Positions 7,345-15,806 of a stretch of DNA of 64,000 bases are shown in pieces. The stretch covers positions 1-64,000 of the forward strand of contig NZ_KK211230.1 in NCBI RefSeq assembly GCF_000621205.1. The letters run 5' to 3'. The DNA is from Halotalea alkalilenta DSM 17697 (GTDB lineage Bacteria > Pseudomonadota > Gammaproteobacteria > Pseudomonadales > Halomonadaceae). The first letter of the stretch is position 1; every line of letters starts with the position of its first letter. The position numbers and the translations under genes are program-made. Below the pieces are notes generated by a model, which worked only from the letters and a program-made list of their open reading frames with translations, was not told where the DNA came from and ran no database searches.

Positions 7345-8538
7345 TTAGAGAAATCTATCTAATGTATCCGCCCACTCCTGCATCATCTTCGGTCGTTGCT
7401 CGGGCGCCATATGTTCAGCATGGGTATAGACGCCTTCAATGCCGGGCAGCTTGTGCGATAGCTGAGTTTCGATCCATTCACGTGGATAGCCGCGCTCCTT
7501 GAGTCCGGTGGCGACTACATGGCGGGTGCCGTGGGGCACGTGGCGGCCGGCGTAACCGAGGCGCTTATAGGCCATGGACATGGTCATATCGGACATTGGT
7601 TTGCGAGTATCGTTACGGCCAGGAAAGAGAAGGGGATAGCTGCCGGTCATGTCGTGGAGCTCGTGCAGCAGCTTTACCGCCTGGCGGGGAAGGGGCACTT
7701 GGTGGGCACGGGCCATCTTCATTCGCTCGGCAGGGATCCTCCAGAGCTTGTTACCGAGATCGAACTCCTCCCACTTCGCTAATCGCAGCTCACCGGGGCG
7801 AACGGCGGTAAGAAACAGCAGACGTAATGCCCGGGTCACTAAAGGGTTGCCGTCGTAGTTAGCCAGCGCACGAATGAGTGCGGGAAGCTCTGCCTGACTG
7901 ACGTGGGGGAAGTGGCGCTTGGTGGTAGCACGCTCGAGCGCGACGCCGAGATCGGCCAAGGGATTACCCGAGGCGCGGTCGGTGACGACGGCGAGGCGGT
8001 AGATATCGCGGCAGAAGGCATGCACGCGGCGTTTCTGCTCGTGTTTACCGGCAGCTTCGAGGCGCTTGATCACTTCCAGCCATTCCAATGGCTTGATCGA
8101 GTCGATTGGACGGTTGCCGACATGGGGAAAGACGTGCTGCTCGAGCGCGGCCCAGCTGAGCCTCGTTCGGTTGGAGGTCGGCTTCCAGCGCTTCGAAGCG
8201 TTGTCATGCCACTCCCTAGCCAAAGCCTTGAAGGTGTGCGACTCGTTGAACAGCTGGGTTCGCTTCTCTTCCTTGCGCTGTTCGGCAGGGTCGATGCCAC
8301 GGCGCAGCAGCTTGCGCGCTTCGAAGACATACTCACGCGCATCGGACAGCGAGACTTCGGGAAAGCGGCCGAGCCCGAGCATGTTGCGCTTGCCGTTGGG
8401 GCGGTAGTAGCGCCATTGCCAAGCCTTGCGGCCGTTGGGGAACACGGTGAGCTGTAGGCCGTTGCCATCGGTGAGGGCGTATTGCTTTTCGGCCGGCTTG
8501 GCGCGGCGCACTTCCAGTACGGTCAGGGTCGTAGGCAT
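7345..8538 (-). CDS. int: P4-type tyrosine-recombinase integrase
   Basis: The 397-residue site-specific recombinase has an N-terminal DUF4102 arm-binding domain (about residues 5-85), a core-binding domain (100-185) and a catalytic domain (210-380). The catalytic set is visible: Arg247 in TAVRPGE, His336 and Arg339 in HGTRH, His362 in LSHK, and the nucleophile Tyr371 in GVYTHAEH. It lies beside the 3' end of tRNA-Arg and would integrate and excise the element there. All residues needed for activity appear intact. Confidence 0.95.
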   Translation of the reverse strand: MPTTLTVLEVRRAKPAEKQYALTDGNGLQLTVFPNGRKAWQWRYYRPNGKRNMLGLGRFPEVSLSDAREYVFEARKLLRRGIDPAEQRKEEKRTQLFNESHTFKALAREWHDNASKRWKPTSNRTRLSWAALEQHVFPHVGNRPIDSIKPLEWLEVIKRLEAAGKHEQKRRVHAFCRDIYRLAVVTDRASGNPLADLGVALERATTKRHFPHVSQAELPALIRALANYDGNPLVTRALRLLFLTAVRPGELRLAKWEEFDLGNKLWRIPAERMKMARAHQVPLPRQAVKLLHELHDMTGSYPLLFPGRNDTRKPMSDMTMSMAYKRLGYAGRHVPHGTRHVVATGLKERGYPREWIETQLSHKLPGIEGVYTHAEHMAPEQRPKMMQEWADTLDRFL

Positions 8539-8706
8539 ACAAGAAAGATCTAACAGGGGGTGTATGCCTGCCAGTATGCCTATAAATGCATAGATCGGTC
8601 GAGATTGGACAGGAAGTGAGAGGAACTGAAATCGCCGAGATGAAGCGTAACTATTTGAATTTATTTGATTTATTTGGAATGCTCAGGAACGGTGCGGAAA
8701 GTCGGG

Positions 8707-8740
8707 TGGTGCCCCCAGCACGATTCGAACGTGCGACCTT
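8707..8740. other. Probable attachment site (tRNA-Arg 3' end)
   Basis: P4-type integrases recombine in the 3' portion of tRNA genes. The integrase starts 169 nt from this tRNA's 3' end, and element genes extend away from it, so one att half-site should lie here. The matching direct repeat would be at the far end, outside the window. Exact att limits are inferred. Confidence 0.5.
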
Positions 8741-8783
8741 CCCCTTAGGAGGGGGACGCTCTATCCAGCTGAGCTATGAGGGC
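8707..8783 (-). tRNA. tRNA-Arg (anticodon CCT)
   Basis: The 77-nt minus-strand cloverleaf has acceptor GCCCTCA paired with TGGGGGC (one G-U), anticodon loop CTCCTAA (anticodon CCT), T-arm GCACG-TTCGAAT-CGTGC, and an encoded CCA tail. It reads the rare arginine codon AGG. It is intact despite hosting the element at its 3' end. Confidence 0.95.
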
Positions 8784-8812
8784 GAGACGGTGATGGGCCG
8801 CTGCGGCGCACG

Positions 8813-8841
8813 ATTATAGGGGTTCGATCGTGCGAGGAAAA
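8813..8841 (-). promoter_or_regulatory. Promoter of tRNA-Arg
   Basis: A consensus -10 TATAAT (8813-8818 on the minus strand) lies 29 nt ahead of the mature tRNA start, with a GC-rich discriminator downstream, as in stringently controlled tRNA promoters. The -35 is poor (TTTTCC at 17-nt spacing). Confidence 0.55.
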
Positions 8842-8915
8842 GGCGCGGCTGGGCAAGCCGTGGGGTGGGGGGTAGAATCCGCGCCCTGACAAGGGCTGAC
8901 CGATGGGGCTTGGCG

Positions 8916-9677
8916 ATGCGCGAAGATCGGCATTTCGTCGGCGAGATGGCGGCGAAGTTCGAGCGTAGCCTCTATGGGGCGTCGCGGGGCCAGCTGCGTT
9001 TGGCGCTGCTGCAGGATACGGTGGCGCGTGAGTTGCCGCTGTCCGCTGAGCCGCTTTTGGATGCGGGCGGTGGGCTTGGGCAGATGGCCGAGTGGGCGGC
9101 GCGGCGCGGCCATGCGGTGACGCTGGTGGAGCCGGCGCAGGAGATGCTGTTGCGGGCGCGAGAGCGCTTGGCGGGTCTCGACGTGCGCTGCCTGCAGGGG
9201 GATTTGCAATCGCTCGAGCGGCTTGCGCCCGGGCCTTGGCCGCGTATCTTCTGCCATGCGGTGCTCGAGTGGCTGGCCGAGCCGCGCGCGGGGCTCGAGG
9301 CGCTGGCCGCGCAGCTGGCGCCGGGGGGCTGGATGTCGTTGATGGTGTTCAATCGCGATGCGCTGCGGTTCTCCAACGTGGTCAAGGGCAACCTCGAGCG
9401 GGTGCTGGAGGATCGTCTTGCCGGCGATGGTCGCCGCACTCGGCTGACGCCGATCTCGCCTTTGGGTCACGATGAAATAATCGATTGGCTCGATGCGTTG
9501 GGTCTCGAGGTCCACGGGGTCACCGGGATCCGGGTATTCCACGACTACCTGCGCAGCCGCTATCCGAGCGAGGAGGAGCTCGTCCTCCTGCGTCGGCTCG
9601 AGTTCGCCTACTGCCGCGCGGAGCCCTACTGGCGCCTCGGGCGCTACCTTCATTACAGCGTGCATCGCCCTGCCTGA
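8916..9677 (+). CDS. cmoM: tRNA 5-carboxymethoxyuridine methyltransferase CmoM
   Basis: The 253-residue SAM-dependent methyltransferase methylates 5-carboxymethoxyuridine at wobble position 34 to its methyl ester. It matches E. coli CmoM (formerly SmtA) across its length: the N-terminal DRxFxxxAxKFxRxxYG motif, SAM-binding motif I LDAGGGLGQ (about residues 48-56), FCHAVLEWLAEPR, and the C-terminal VRVFHDYLR-type and YCRxEPYxxLGRYxH motifs. The ATG at 8916 is preferred over one 51 nt upstream because the family begins about there. It stands apart from cmoB and cmoA, which lie 10 kb further on. Confidence 0.93.
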   Translation: MREDRHFVGEMAAKFERSLYGASRGQLRLALLQDTVARELPLSAEPLLDAGGGLGQMAEWAARRGHAVTLVEPAQEMLLRARERLAGLDVRCLQGDLQSLERLAPGPWPRIFCHAVLEWLAEPRAGLEALAAQLAPGGWMSLMVFNRDALRFSNVVKGNLERVLEDRLAGDGRRTRLTPISPLGHDEIIDWLDALGLEVHGVTGIRVFHDYLRSRYPSEEELVLLRRLEFAYCRAEPYWRLGRYLHYSVHRPA

Positions 9678-9718
9678 ATCCTGGGCGCGCGTTCCATTCC
9701 TATCGTTGCGGAGTTTCC

Positions 9719-10729
9719 ATGAGTGCCATCGCCCCCGTCTGCCAACTGCTAGAGCGCCATGATCCTGCCCGCTATCGCGGCTGGTGGCGCGTCGCGCCGC
9801 CGCTCGAGACCAATCTGGTCCGAGCCGGTCGCGAGGCGTTCTGGAGCTCGAACGAGGCGGTGGGTGCTGCTTTCGCCGAGCGCGACCAGCAGGTTCACAT
9901 CGGCATCGACGCGCCTGCGGAAAAGGGCGAAGGGGCGCTGCTGTTCTGGCCGAAGAGCCATGCGCTCGGTATCTGGTGGCTCGAGACCCTGTGCCGCTGG
10001 CTGGCGCCGGGGACGCCGATCGAGATCGTCGGCGAGCACCAGGGCGGGGTCAAGCGCGTGCCCAAGGTGCTCGAGGCGCACGCTATGCCGTGCGAGCGGA
10101 TCGACAACGCGCGGCGCTGCTCGCTGTTCTCGAGCCGCACGGTGGCGCTGCCTGAGGGCAACGACGGATGGAGCGAGTTCGAGGCGCTGGGGCTGCGGCT
10201 CGCGAGCCACCCCGGGGTATTCGGCCACGGCAAGCTCGATGCCGGTACCGGGATGCTGCTCGAGCGGCTCGGCGAAGAGTACGCCAAGCGCGCGCCTGCG
10301 ACGGCGCTGGACGTCGGCTGCGGCGATGGGGTGATCAGCGCTTGGCTGGCCCGCGCGGGCAGCCGGGTTTCGGCGCTCGATGTCGATCACTTCGCGGTCG
10401 AGGCTACCCGGCGCAGCCTGGCGCTCAATGGATTGCAAGGCGAGGTGACCGCCCACGACATGCTCCTGGGGGTGGAAGGGCGCTTCGATGCGATCGTCTC
10501 CAACCCGCCATTCCACCAGGCCCGTGATATCGACTACGGCCCCGCCCGCCGGTTGATCGAGATGGCGCCGTCTCACCTGAACCCCGGCGGTCGGCTCTAC
10601 ATCGTCGCCAACGTCTTCCTGCCTTATCGTGCGCCGCTGGAGGCCAGCTTCGAGCGGGTCGACACTTTGGTCGAGGATGGGCGCTTTCGGGTCTATCGCG
10701 CCGATCGCCCGCGGCCGAAGCGTCGCTGA
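9719..10729 (+). CDS. rsmC: 16S rRNA (guanine1207-N2)-methyltransferase RsmC
   Basis: The 336-residue protein has two methyltransferase-like domains, as in RsmC: a degenerate N-terminal domain and a catalytic C-terminal domain with SAM motif I LDVGCGDGVIS (about residues 197-207) and the NPPF catalytic motif (SNPPFHQ, about 263-269). It methylates G1207 of 16S rRNA in the 30S subunit. The ATG at 9719 follows a GGAG ribosome-binding site; the longer open frame upstream is antisense-like run-through. It lies 41 nt after cmoM, likely one transcript of RNA-modification genes. Confidence 0.93.
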   Translation: MSAIAPVCQLLERHDPARYRGWWRVAPPLETNLVRAGREAFWSSNEAVGAAFAERDQQVHIGIDAPAEKGEGALLFWPKSHALGIWWLETLCRWLAPGTPIEIVGEHQGGVKRVPKVLEAHAMPCERIDNARRCSLFSSRTVALPEGNDGWSEFEALGLRLASHPGVFGHGKLDAGTGMLLERLGEEYAKRAPATALDVGCGDGVISAWLARAGSRVSALDVDHFAVEATRRSLALNGLQGEVTAHDMLLGVEGRFDAIVSNPPFHQARDIDYGPARRLIEMAPSHLNPGGRLYIVANVFLPYRAPLEASFERVDTLVEDGRFRVYRADRPRPKRR

Positions 10730-10926
10730 TCGTCTTCCCGCCTGTTCGTGGCTGTGCATCGCAGCTGGGGCAATGGCGCGGAATTGGCTGAACTCGTAGT
10801 CGATCAGGCGGTCACTTGTGGGAGGCTGGTCACTGCGCAGGCCAGGCCTGCGCGCCTTGGAGCGGCTGCGCCCATTCGCCGCGCTGCTCGACCGCTCGTC
10901 GATCACCGCCACGCTATGAGGTCAGG

Positions 10927-11262
10927 ATGAGATCAGTAGGACTATCTGTAGGACGACGCACGCTACCCGCACTGCTTTTCACCGCCCTGCTCGCCGGCTG
11001 CGCGAGCGCGCCGGGTGGTGGGCAGGAGGGGGGGAGTACATCGAGTAGCGATGCCGGCGCACCGACGCTCGGTACCCCCGAGTGGCAGGCCTGGGTGGAT
11101 CGCAAGATCGGCTCGGGTGATGGCCAGGGCCATGGGCCCGACGTGGGCTCCTCCGAATGGTGCTCGACGATCGACTTCCGGCTGTTCGGTGGCGCTTCCG
11201 GCCTGCCGCCGTGCTCGCCGCTCTGGAACCAGCGCGTCCATCACATGCTCACCGGCGAATGA
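10927..11262 (+). CDS. Small putative lipoprotein
   Basis: The 111-residue protein has a positively charged N terminus, a hydrophobic signal segment and the lipobox LLAGC (cysteine near residue 24), so it is a lipid-anchored envelope protein. A Gly/Ser-rich linker follows, then a short conserved-looking domain with two Cys residues (SEWCSTIDF and LPPCSPLW) that could form a disulfide. I do not recognise the family. The ATG at 10927 follows GAGG. It is convergent with the DUF4136 lipoprotein gene. Confidence 0.7.
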   Translation: MRSVGLSVGRRTLPALLFTALLAGCASAPGGGQEGGSTSSSDAGAPTLGTPEWQAWVDRKIGSGDGQGHGPDVGSSEWCSTIDFRLFGGASGLPPCSPLWNQRVHHMLTGE

Positions 11263-11309
11263 GCCGGTGATGAGCGGGTATCCGCCGCTAGCGTGGCACC
11301 GGCGGATAC
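11249..11309. terminator. Paired hairpins between convergent lipoprotein genes
   Basis: An 8-bp stem (11249-11256 with 11263-11270) spans the stop codon of the plus-strand lipoprotein gene. A 9-bp stem (11278-11286 with 11301-11309) overlaps the end of the minus-strand gene. No T tracts are present, so termination is inferred from position. Confidence 0.4.
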
Positions 11310-11917
11310 TCGGTCAGCACCTGCGCCAGCAGCTCCGCGATCGCCTGAGCACGCTGGTCGGGGTTGTCGAGCTGGCCTAGCCCCTTCTCGGCGCGTCCGC
11401 GCCAGATCAGCCGGCCATCGCGGCCGTCGTACATGTCGATCTGCAGCAGGGTGGAGCTGTAGTAGCTCACCTGCGAGCGAAAGTAGGCCGGACCGCCCCA
11501 GGGTCCACCCCAGGGGCCATAGCGCCCGCGGGCGCCATAGGGGCCCCAGCCGCCGTAGTAGTAGTCGTAGAGCGTTTCGGTCTGCACCGGACGCTTGATC
11601 TCGGCCACCGAGGCCTGGATGCGCATGTCGGGCTGGGTTCCAGCGGCTGCCGGCAGCAGCCCCTTGGCCGGCAGCTGCTGTTGGAGCGCCTGGTCGATTC
11701 GCTGGCGGGTGAGGTCACTGCGCGTCAGCGGGTTGTCGGGGGTGAAGGTGACCGCCGGATCCATCCAGCTCCAGCTATGGTAGCTGGCGAAGTTACGGTT
11801 GGGGTCGAAGTCGCGCTGCGTCGTTACGCTGGCGCACGCACCGAGCACCAGCAGCATGGTGAACACGCTCGCGCCGCGCAGCGTGCGCTTGATGAGGGAG
11901 TGCATGACGGAATTCAT
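11288..11917 (-). CDS. DUF4136 family lipoprotein
   Basis: The 209-residue protein has a signal peptide with lipobox VLGAC (Cys near residue 28), then the DUF4136 pattern: FDPNRNFASYHSWSW near the N terminus, a LTRSDLTRQRIDQALQQQL helix and a C-terminal IDMYDGRDGRLIWRGRA strand-turn. A Gly/Tyr/Pro-rich insert (about 118-145) is low-complexity. DUF4136 proteins are envelope lipoproteins of unknown role. It lies 67 nt downstream of greB in the same direction but probably has its own start. Confidence 0.88.
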   Translation of the reverse strand: MNSVMHSLIKRTLRGASVFTMLLVLGACASVTTQRDFDPNRNFASYHSWSWMDPAVTFTPDNPLTRSDLTRQRIDQALQQQLPAKGLLPAAAGTQPDMRIQASVAEIKRPVQTETLYDYYYGGWGPYGARGRYGPWGGPWGGPAYFRSQVSYYSSTLLQIDMYDGRDGRLIWRGRAEKGLGQLDNPDQRAQAIAELLAQVLTEYPPVPR

Positions 11918-11984
11918 GACGTGGCCCTCCTGGCCTATACGGCTGTATCTAGTGTAGACCCGGTGGCGGAGGCTACGTTCGATG

Positions 11985-12497
11985 TCAATGATAGTCGATC
12001 TCGATTATTACATAGCGGCGTAAGCCACCCGGCGTTTCGACCTCGATCTCGTCGTCCAGGCGCTTGCCGAGCAGGGCGCGAGCGAGCGGGGCGTCGATGC
12101 TGATCCAACCGCGCTTGCCGTCGGTCTCGTCGGGGCCGACGAGGCGCAGGCGCAGCTCCTCGCCGTGGTCGTCCTCGAGGCAGACGTAGGCGGCGAAGAA
12201 CACCCGCTCGCGGTCGTCCGGTTTGCGTTCGACCACGGTGAGTTCGTCGAGCCGCTTGCCGAGGTAGCGGATCCTCGCGATGGTCTTGTTCAGCTCGCGT
12301 TTGTTGTACGTGTAGTCGGCGTTCTCGCTGCGATCGCCTTGGGCTGCGGCCTCGGCGACCTTGCGTGAGAGCTCGGGGCGGCGTTCGCTTCTCAAGTGCT
12401 CGTAGAGCCCTTGCATGCGCTCGAAGCCCGGGCGGGTGATCAGATTGCTCTTGGGTTCCTGGCGGGGATCCTTGGCCGGATCGCGCCAGCGGGTCAT
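11985..12497 (-). CDS. greB: Transcript cleavage factor GreB
   Basis: The 170-residue protein binds RNA polymerase in the secondary channel and stimulates cleavage of backtracked transcripts. The N-terminal coiled coil carries the acidic tip motif GDRSENADYTYNKREL, and the C-terminal FKBP-like domain is complete with SIDAPLARALLGK. The sequence is closer to GreB than GreA because of the KRELNKTIARIRYL segment. Starts at 12497 (AAAGG upstream) and 12512 (GGAG upstream) are both possible; I chose the former. It is divergent from nudF. Confidence 0.93.
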   Translation of the reverse strand: MTRWRDPAKDPRQEPKSNLITRPGFERMQGLYEHLRSERRPELSRKVAEAAAQGDRSENADYTYNKRELNKTIARIRYLGKRLDELTVVERKPDDRERVFFAAYVCLEDDHGEELRLRLVGPDETDGKRGWISIDAPLARALLGKRLDDEIEVETPGGLRRYVIIEIDYH

Positions 12498-12781
12498 GTT
12501 GCGGCCTTTCATCCAGGCTCCTGGTCGATGCGGGACGCAAAGTCGCCGCGCTGATTCATGCTGATCGACGCCTCGCTTGAATTTGTCCGGCGAAACCATC
12601 ATGTTGACAGCACACCCTGCACGTTCTCGATCGTCGCTCAGCCGGGACGATCCGCCGAAAGCCCCGCTAGTATCGCATTCGCCACACGGCCCGCAAGCGC
12701 GAGCGCTCGCACCGTGGGGATGACGTATAGCTGTATGGCCGGTTCACTAGCAGCGGTTCTCACATTGGCAGGGAGGAGAGC

Positions 12782-13438
12782 ATGGATTCAGCAGACAGCC
12801 CCGAGCAGCGCGGCCAAGGCGAGGTCGAATTCGGCGCCGACGACGTCCGGTCCCAGCCAAGCGAGCTGCTCTACGAGGGATTCTTTCGCTTCGAGAAGCG
12901 TCGCTTCGTGCATCGTCGATTCGACGGCGGGTGGAGCGACGAGGTGGTTCGCGAGGTGCACGTTCGCTATGACGCGGTCGGTGTGCTGCTCTACGATCCC
13001 GCGCAGGACTGCGTGGTGATGGTGGAGCAGGTGCGCGCGGGAGTGGTCGGCCGCCCCGATGCGCCGACGCCGTGGCTGATCGAGCCGGTCGCCGGGCTGA
13101 TCGACTCCGATGAGTGCCCCGAGCAGGTCGCTCGTCGCGAGACCATGGAGGAGGCCGGCTGCACCGTGGACGAGCTGATCCCGCTTTATGCCTACTACCC
13201 GAGCCCGGGTGCCTCCACCGAGCGGATCCAGCTCTACTGCGCGCTGATCGACAGTCGCGGCGTCGGCGGGGTGTACGGGCTTGCCGATGAGCAGGAAGAC
13301 ATCCGCGTTCACGTGATCGCGTTCCGCGACGCCTGGTTGCAGGTCGAGTCGGGAGGCATCGACAACGCCATGGCCTTGATCGCACTTCAGTGGCTGGCGC
13401 GGGAGCGCGCCACGCTTCGAGCTAGGAGCAATCGATGA
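12782..13438 (+). CDS. nudF: ADP-ribose pyrophosphatase (NudF)
   Basis: The 218-residue Nudix hydrolase cleaves ADP-ribose to AMP and ribose-5-phosphate. The Nudix box runs through GLIDSDECPEQVARRE and TMEEAGC (about residues 103-125), and a Pro-containing motif about 15 residues beyond it (YYPSPGASTERI) marks the ADP-ribose-specific group. It is followed by yqiB and cpdA in the order known from E. coli (nudF-yqiB-cpdA). The start follows GGGAGGAGAGC. It overlaps yqiB by 4 nt. Confidence 0.93.
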   Translation: MDSADSPEQRGQGEVEFGADDVRSQPSELLYEGFFRFEKRRFVHRRFDGGWSDEVVREVHVRYDAVGVLLYDPAQDCVVMVEQVRAGVVGRPDAPTPWLIEPVAGLIDSDECPEQVARRETMEEAGCTVDELIPLYAYYPSPGASTERIQLYCALIDSRGVGGVYGLADEQEDIRVHVIAFRDAWLQVESGGIDNAMALIALQWLARERATLRARSNR

Positions 13439-13896
13439 ACCAATCGACCAACAACAAGACCGCCTACGTCACCGATCTGAAGAGCCTGCAGGCGGAATGC
13501 ACCAGCAACTTCCTGCGTCTGGTGCGCCTGCTCGGCGACTCGGATGCCGGCGAGCGAATCGATATCTCATTGGGGCGCGACGACCGTTCGTTCGGCTGCC
13601 TGCACCTCGAGATCGAGTCGCGCGCACCCTATACCACCGTGCTGCGCGTAAGCCAGAGCGGCGTACTCGAGGCGCTGATCGATTCGCCGCGGATGCGCGT
13701 GCATCTCTATCACGACGTACGCATGGCGGAAGTCACCGATTTCCAGCGCAAGCGCCATTTCCAGGGCCGCTATCGCTACCCCAACGCGCAGATGCACCAG
13801 CCCGATGAGAAGCTGCAGCTCAACCGCTTCCTCGGTGAGTGGCTCGACCACGCGATCGCCTATGGCCATACCGCCGACGTATCGCCATTGGGTTGA
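13435..13896 (+). CDS. yqiB: DUF1249 family protein YqiB
   Basis: The 153-residue protein matches the DUF1249/YqiB family, identified by context and by motifs such as NFLRLVRLL, TVLRVSQ, MRVHLYHDVRMAEV and the C-terminal PDEKLQLNRFLGEWLDH. It is soluble and of unknown biochemical role, possibly linked to cAMP or ADP-ribose metabolism through its neighbours. It is translationally coupled to nudF (ATGA overlap) and lies 30 nt before cpdA. Confidence 0.9.
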   Translation: MNQSTNNKTAYVTDLKSLQAECTSNFLRLVRLLGDSDAGERIDISLGRDDRSFGCLHLEIESRAPYTTVLRVSQSGVLEALIDSPRMRVHLYHDVRMAEVTDFQRKRHFQGRYRYPNAQMHQPDEKLQLNRFLGEWLDHAIAYGHTADVSPLG

Positions 13897-13926
13897 GCCG
13901 GGCGGCCCCGGCACCAGGAGCAATCG

Positions 13927-14661
13927 ATGCGGCTGATCCAGCTCGGTGACATCCATCTGCGCGCCGATCCCGCGGCGCTGGTGCGCGGTGAGTCGCCGAA
14001 CCGCCGCTTCGAGGCGGCGATCGCGGCGATCGGCCGCGAGCATTTCGATCATCTGCTGCTCGCCGGCGACGTCAGCGACGATGGCTCGGTAGCCAGCTAT
14101 CGCCGGGTGATCGATGCCTGCGACGCTTTGGGGCGTTCGTGGAGCTGGATTCCCGGCAACCATGACGATCCGGCGACGATGGCGCGGCTGCGCCCGCTCG
14201 ATGCGCCTGTGATGCTGGGCCGTTGGCGGTTGCTGCCGTTGGACAGCTGGGTGGCCGGAAGCGACGGCGGCGAGCTCGGGGCGGCCCAGCTCGCTCGCCT
14301 GGCCCAGTCGCTCGATCAGGCGTCCGGGCCGACGCTCGTCGCCCTCCACCATCCACCGATCGAACCGCCGGCGCGCTGGATGGGGGCGATCGAACTGTCT
14401 GATCGCGACGCCTTCTGGGCGACCCTCGATGCCGCCCGGCGTCCACCGCGCGGCGTGCTTGCCGGTCACATCCACATGGCGCTCGAGCAGCGTCGAGGAG
14501 ACGTCCGGGTGCTGACCTCGCCGGGCTGCGTCGACCAGTTTCGTCGTGACGCGGACGAGTTCAGCGTCGATCGCGAGACGCTCCCGGGCTACTTGCGCCT
14601 GACCCTCGGCGATGATCAGTTCGACGTCGAGGTGGTGCGCTTCCCCTTCGACGCTCGCTGA
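13927..14661 (+). CDS. cpdA: 3',5'-cyclic AMP phosphodiesterase CpdA
   Basis: The 244-residue calcineurin-like metallophosphoesterase hydrolyses cAMP. Metal-binding motifs are in order: GDIH (residues 7-10), GDVSDDG (about 46), GNHD (about 76), HH in LVALHHPP, and GHIH near residue 180. It closes the nudF-yqiB-cpdA operon. In E. coli yqiA-parE follow directly; here those genes resume 7.7 kb downstream. Confidence 0.92.
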   Translation: MRLIQLGDIHLRADPAALVRGESPNRRFEAAIAAIGREHFDHLLLAGDVSDDGSVASYRRVIDACDALGRSWSWIPGNHDDPATMARLRPLDAPVMLGRWRLLPLDSWVAGSDGGELGAAQLARLAQSLDQASGPTLVALHHPPIEPPARWMGAIELSDRDAFWATLDAARRPPRGVLAGHIHMALEQRRGDVRVLTSPGCVDQFRRDADEFSVDRETLPGYLRLTLGDDQFDVEVVRFPFDAR

Positions 14662-14717
14662 CGGCCCGGATCGATAGCGTTATAACTCGATCGCTCAAAT
14701 ACAGACATGCTGATTCT

Positions 14718-14746
14718 TTGACGTTATTAGCCGTGCCTATTAGGGT
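14718..14746 (+). promoter_or_regulatory. Candidate cysD promoter
   Basis: TTGACG (14718-14723) is followed after 17 nt by TAGGGT (14741-14746), 61 nt ahead of the cysD start. The AT-rich stretch just upstream (about 14678-14716) would suit a CysB activator site, but CysB motifs are too degenerate to assert. Confidence 0.35.
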
Positions 14747-14806
14747 GGGGCGCATTTCCCCGTCCGTTCGTGGATGGCGGCTTTCCTCTTATTCGCGAGG
14801 TCCTGC

Positions 14807-15751
14807 ATGACAGTCGATACGCATCCCACCGCTCAGGCGACCCCATCGCCCGAGCGGCTTACCCATCTCAAGCAGCTCGAAGCGGAATCGATCCACATCA
14901 TCCGCGAGGTGGCGGCCGAGTTCCGCAACCCGGTGATGCTCTACTCGATCGGCAAGGACTCCTCGGTGATGCTGCACCTCGCACGCAAGGCGTTCTACCC
15001 GGGGCCGCCGCCGTTCCCGCTGATGCATGTCGATACCACCTGGAAGTTTCGCGAGATGATCGAGTTCCGCGACCGCATGGCCGCGGACTCGGGCATGGAG
15101 CTGATCGTCCACGTCAACGAAGAGGGGCGCGCGGCGGGGATCAACCCCTTCGACCACGGCAGCGCCAAGTACACCGACGTGATGAAGACCCAGTCGCTCA
15201 AGCAGGCGCTGAGCGAGCATAAGTTCGACGCGGCCTTCGGTGGCGCGCGGCGCGACGAAGAGGCCAGCCGGGCCAAGGAGCGCGTCTACTCGTTCCGCGA
15301 TCGTCACCATCGCTGGGACCCGAAGAACCAGCGTCCCGAGCTCTGGAACCTCTACAACGGCAGGATCGACAAAGGCGAGTCGATTCGTGTCTTCCCGCTC
15401 TCCAACTGGACCGAGCTCGATATCTGGCAATACATCTATCTCGAGTCGATCCCGATCGTGCCGCTTTACTTCGCTGCGCCCCGGCCGGTGGTCGAGCGCG
15501 ATGGCATGCTGATCAAGGTCGACGACGACCGCATGCCGCTGGAACCGGGCGAGGTACCGGAAGAGAAATGGGTGCGTTTTCGCACGCTGGGCTGCTATCC
15601 GCTCACCGGCGCGGTGGAGTCCCACGCCTCGACGCTGCCGGAGATCATCCAGGAGATGCTGTTGACCCGTACCTCTGAGCGTTCGGGGCGGGCGATCGAC
15701 CACGACCAGGCGGGCTCGATGGAGCGCAAGAAACGTGAAGGCTATTTCTGA
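14807..15751 (+). CDS. cysD: Sulfate adenylyltransferase subunit 2
   Basis: The 314-residue protein forms with CysN the ATP sulfurylase that makes adenosine 5'-phosphosulfate, the first step of assimilatory sulfate reduction. The PP-loop motif [14 protein letters not shown] is at about residues 46-59, and [16 protein letters not shown] and the C-terminal [11 protein letters not shown] are diagnostic of CysD. The ATG at 14807 with GAGG upstream fits the family better than the ATG at 14774. cysN follows 55 nt later. Confidence 0.96.
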   Translation: MTVDTHPTAQATPSPERLTHLKQLEAESIHIIREVAAEFRNPVMLYSIGKDSSVMLHLARKAFYPGPPPFPLMHVDTTWKFREMIEFRDRMAADSGMELIVHVNEEGRAAGINPFDHGSAKYTDVMKTQSLKQALSEHKFDAAFGGARRDEEASRAKERVYSFRDRHHRWDPKNQRPELWNLYNGRIDKGESIRVFPLSNWTELDIWQYIYLESIPIVPLYFAAPRPVVERDGMLIKVDDDRMPLEPGEVPEEKWVRFRTLGCYPLTGAVESHASTLPEIIQEMLLTRTSERSGRAIDHDQAGSMERKKREGYF

Positions 15752-15806
15752 GGCGGCCGCGTCGCCGTCCCGCTCCCTTTGATTCGAGCTTTTTGAGGAT
15801 TTCCAC

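Noticed and set aside
9485-9718. Upstream extension of rsmC
   Set aside because: The extension overlaps the end of cmoM in another frame and is Arg/Pro-rich; the ATG at 9719 has a ribosome-binding site and gives normal family length.
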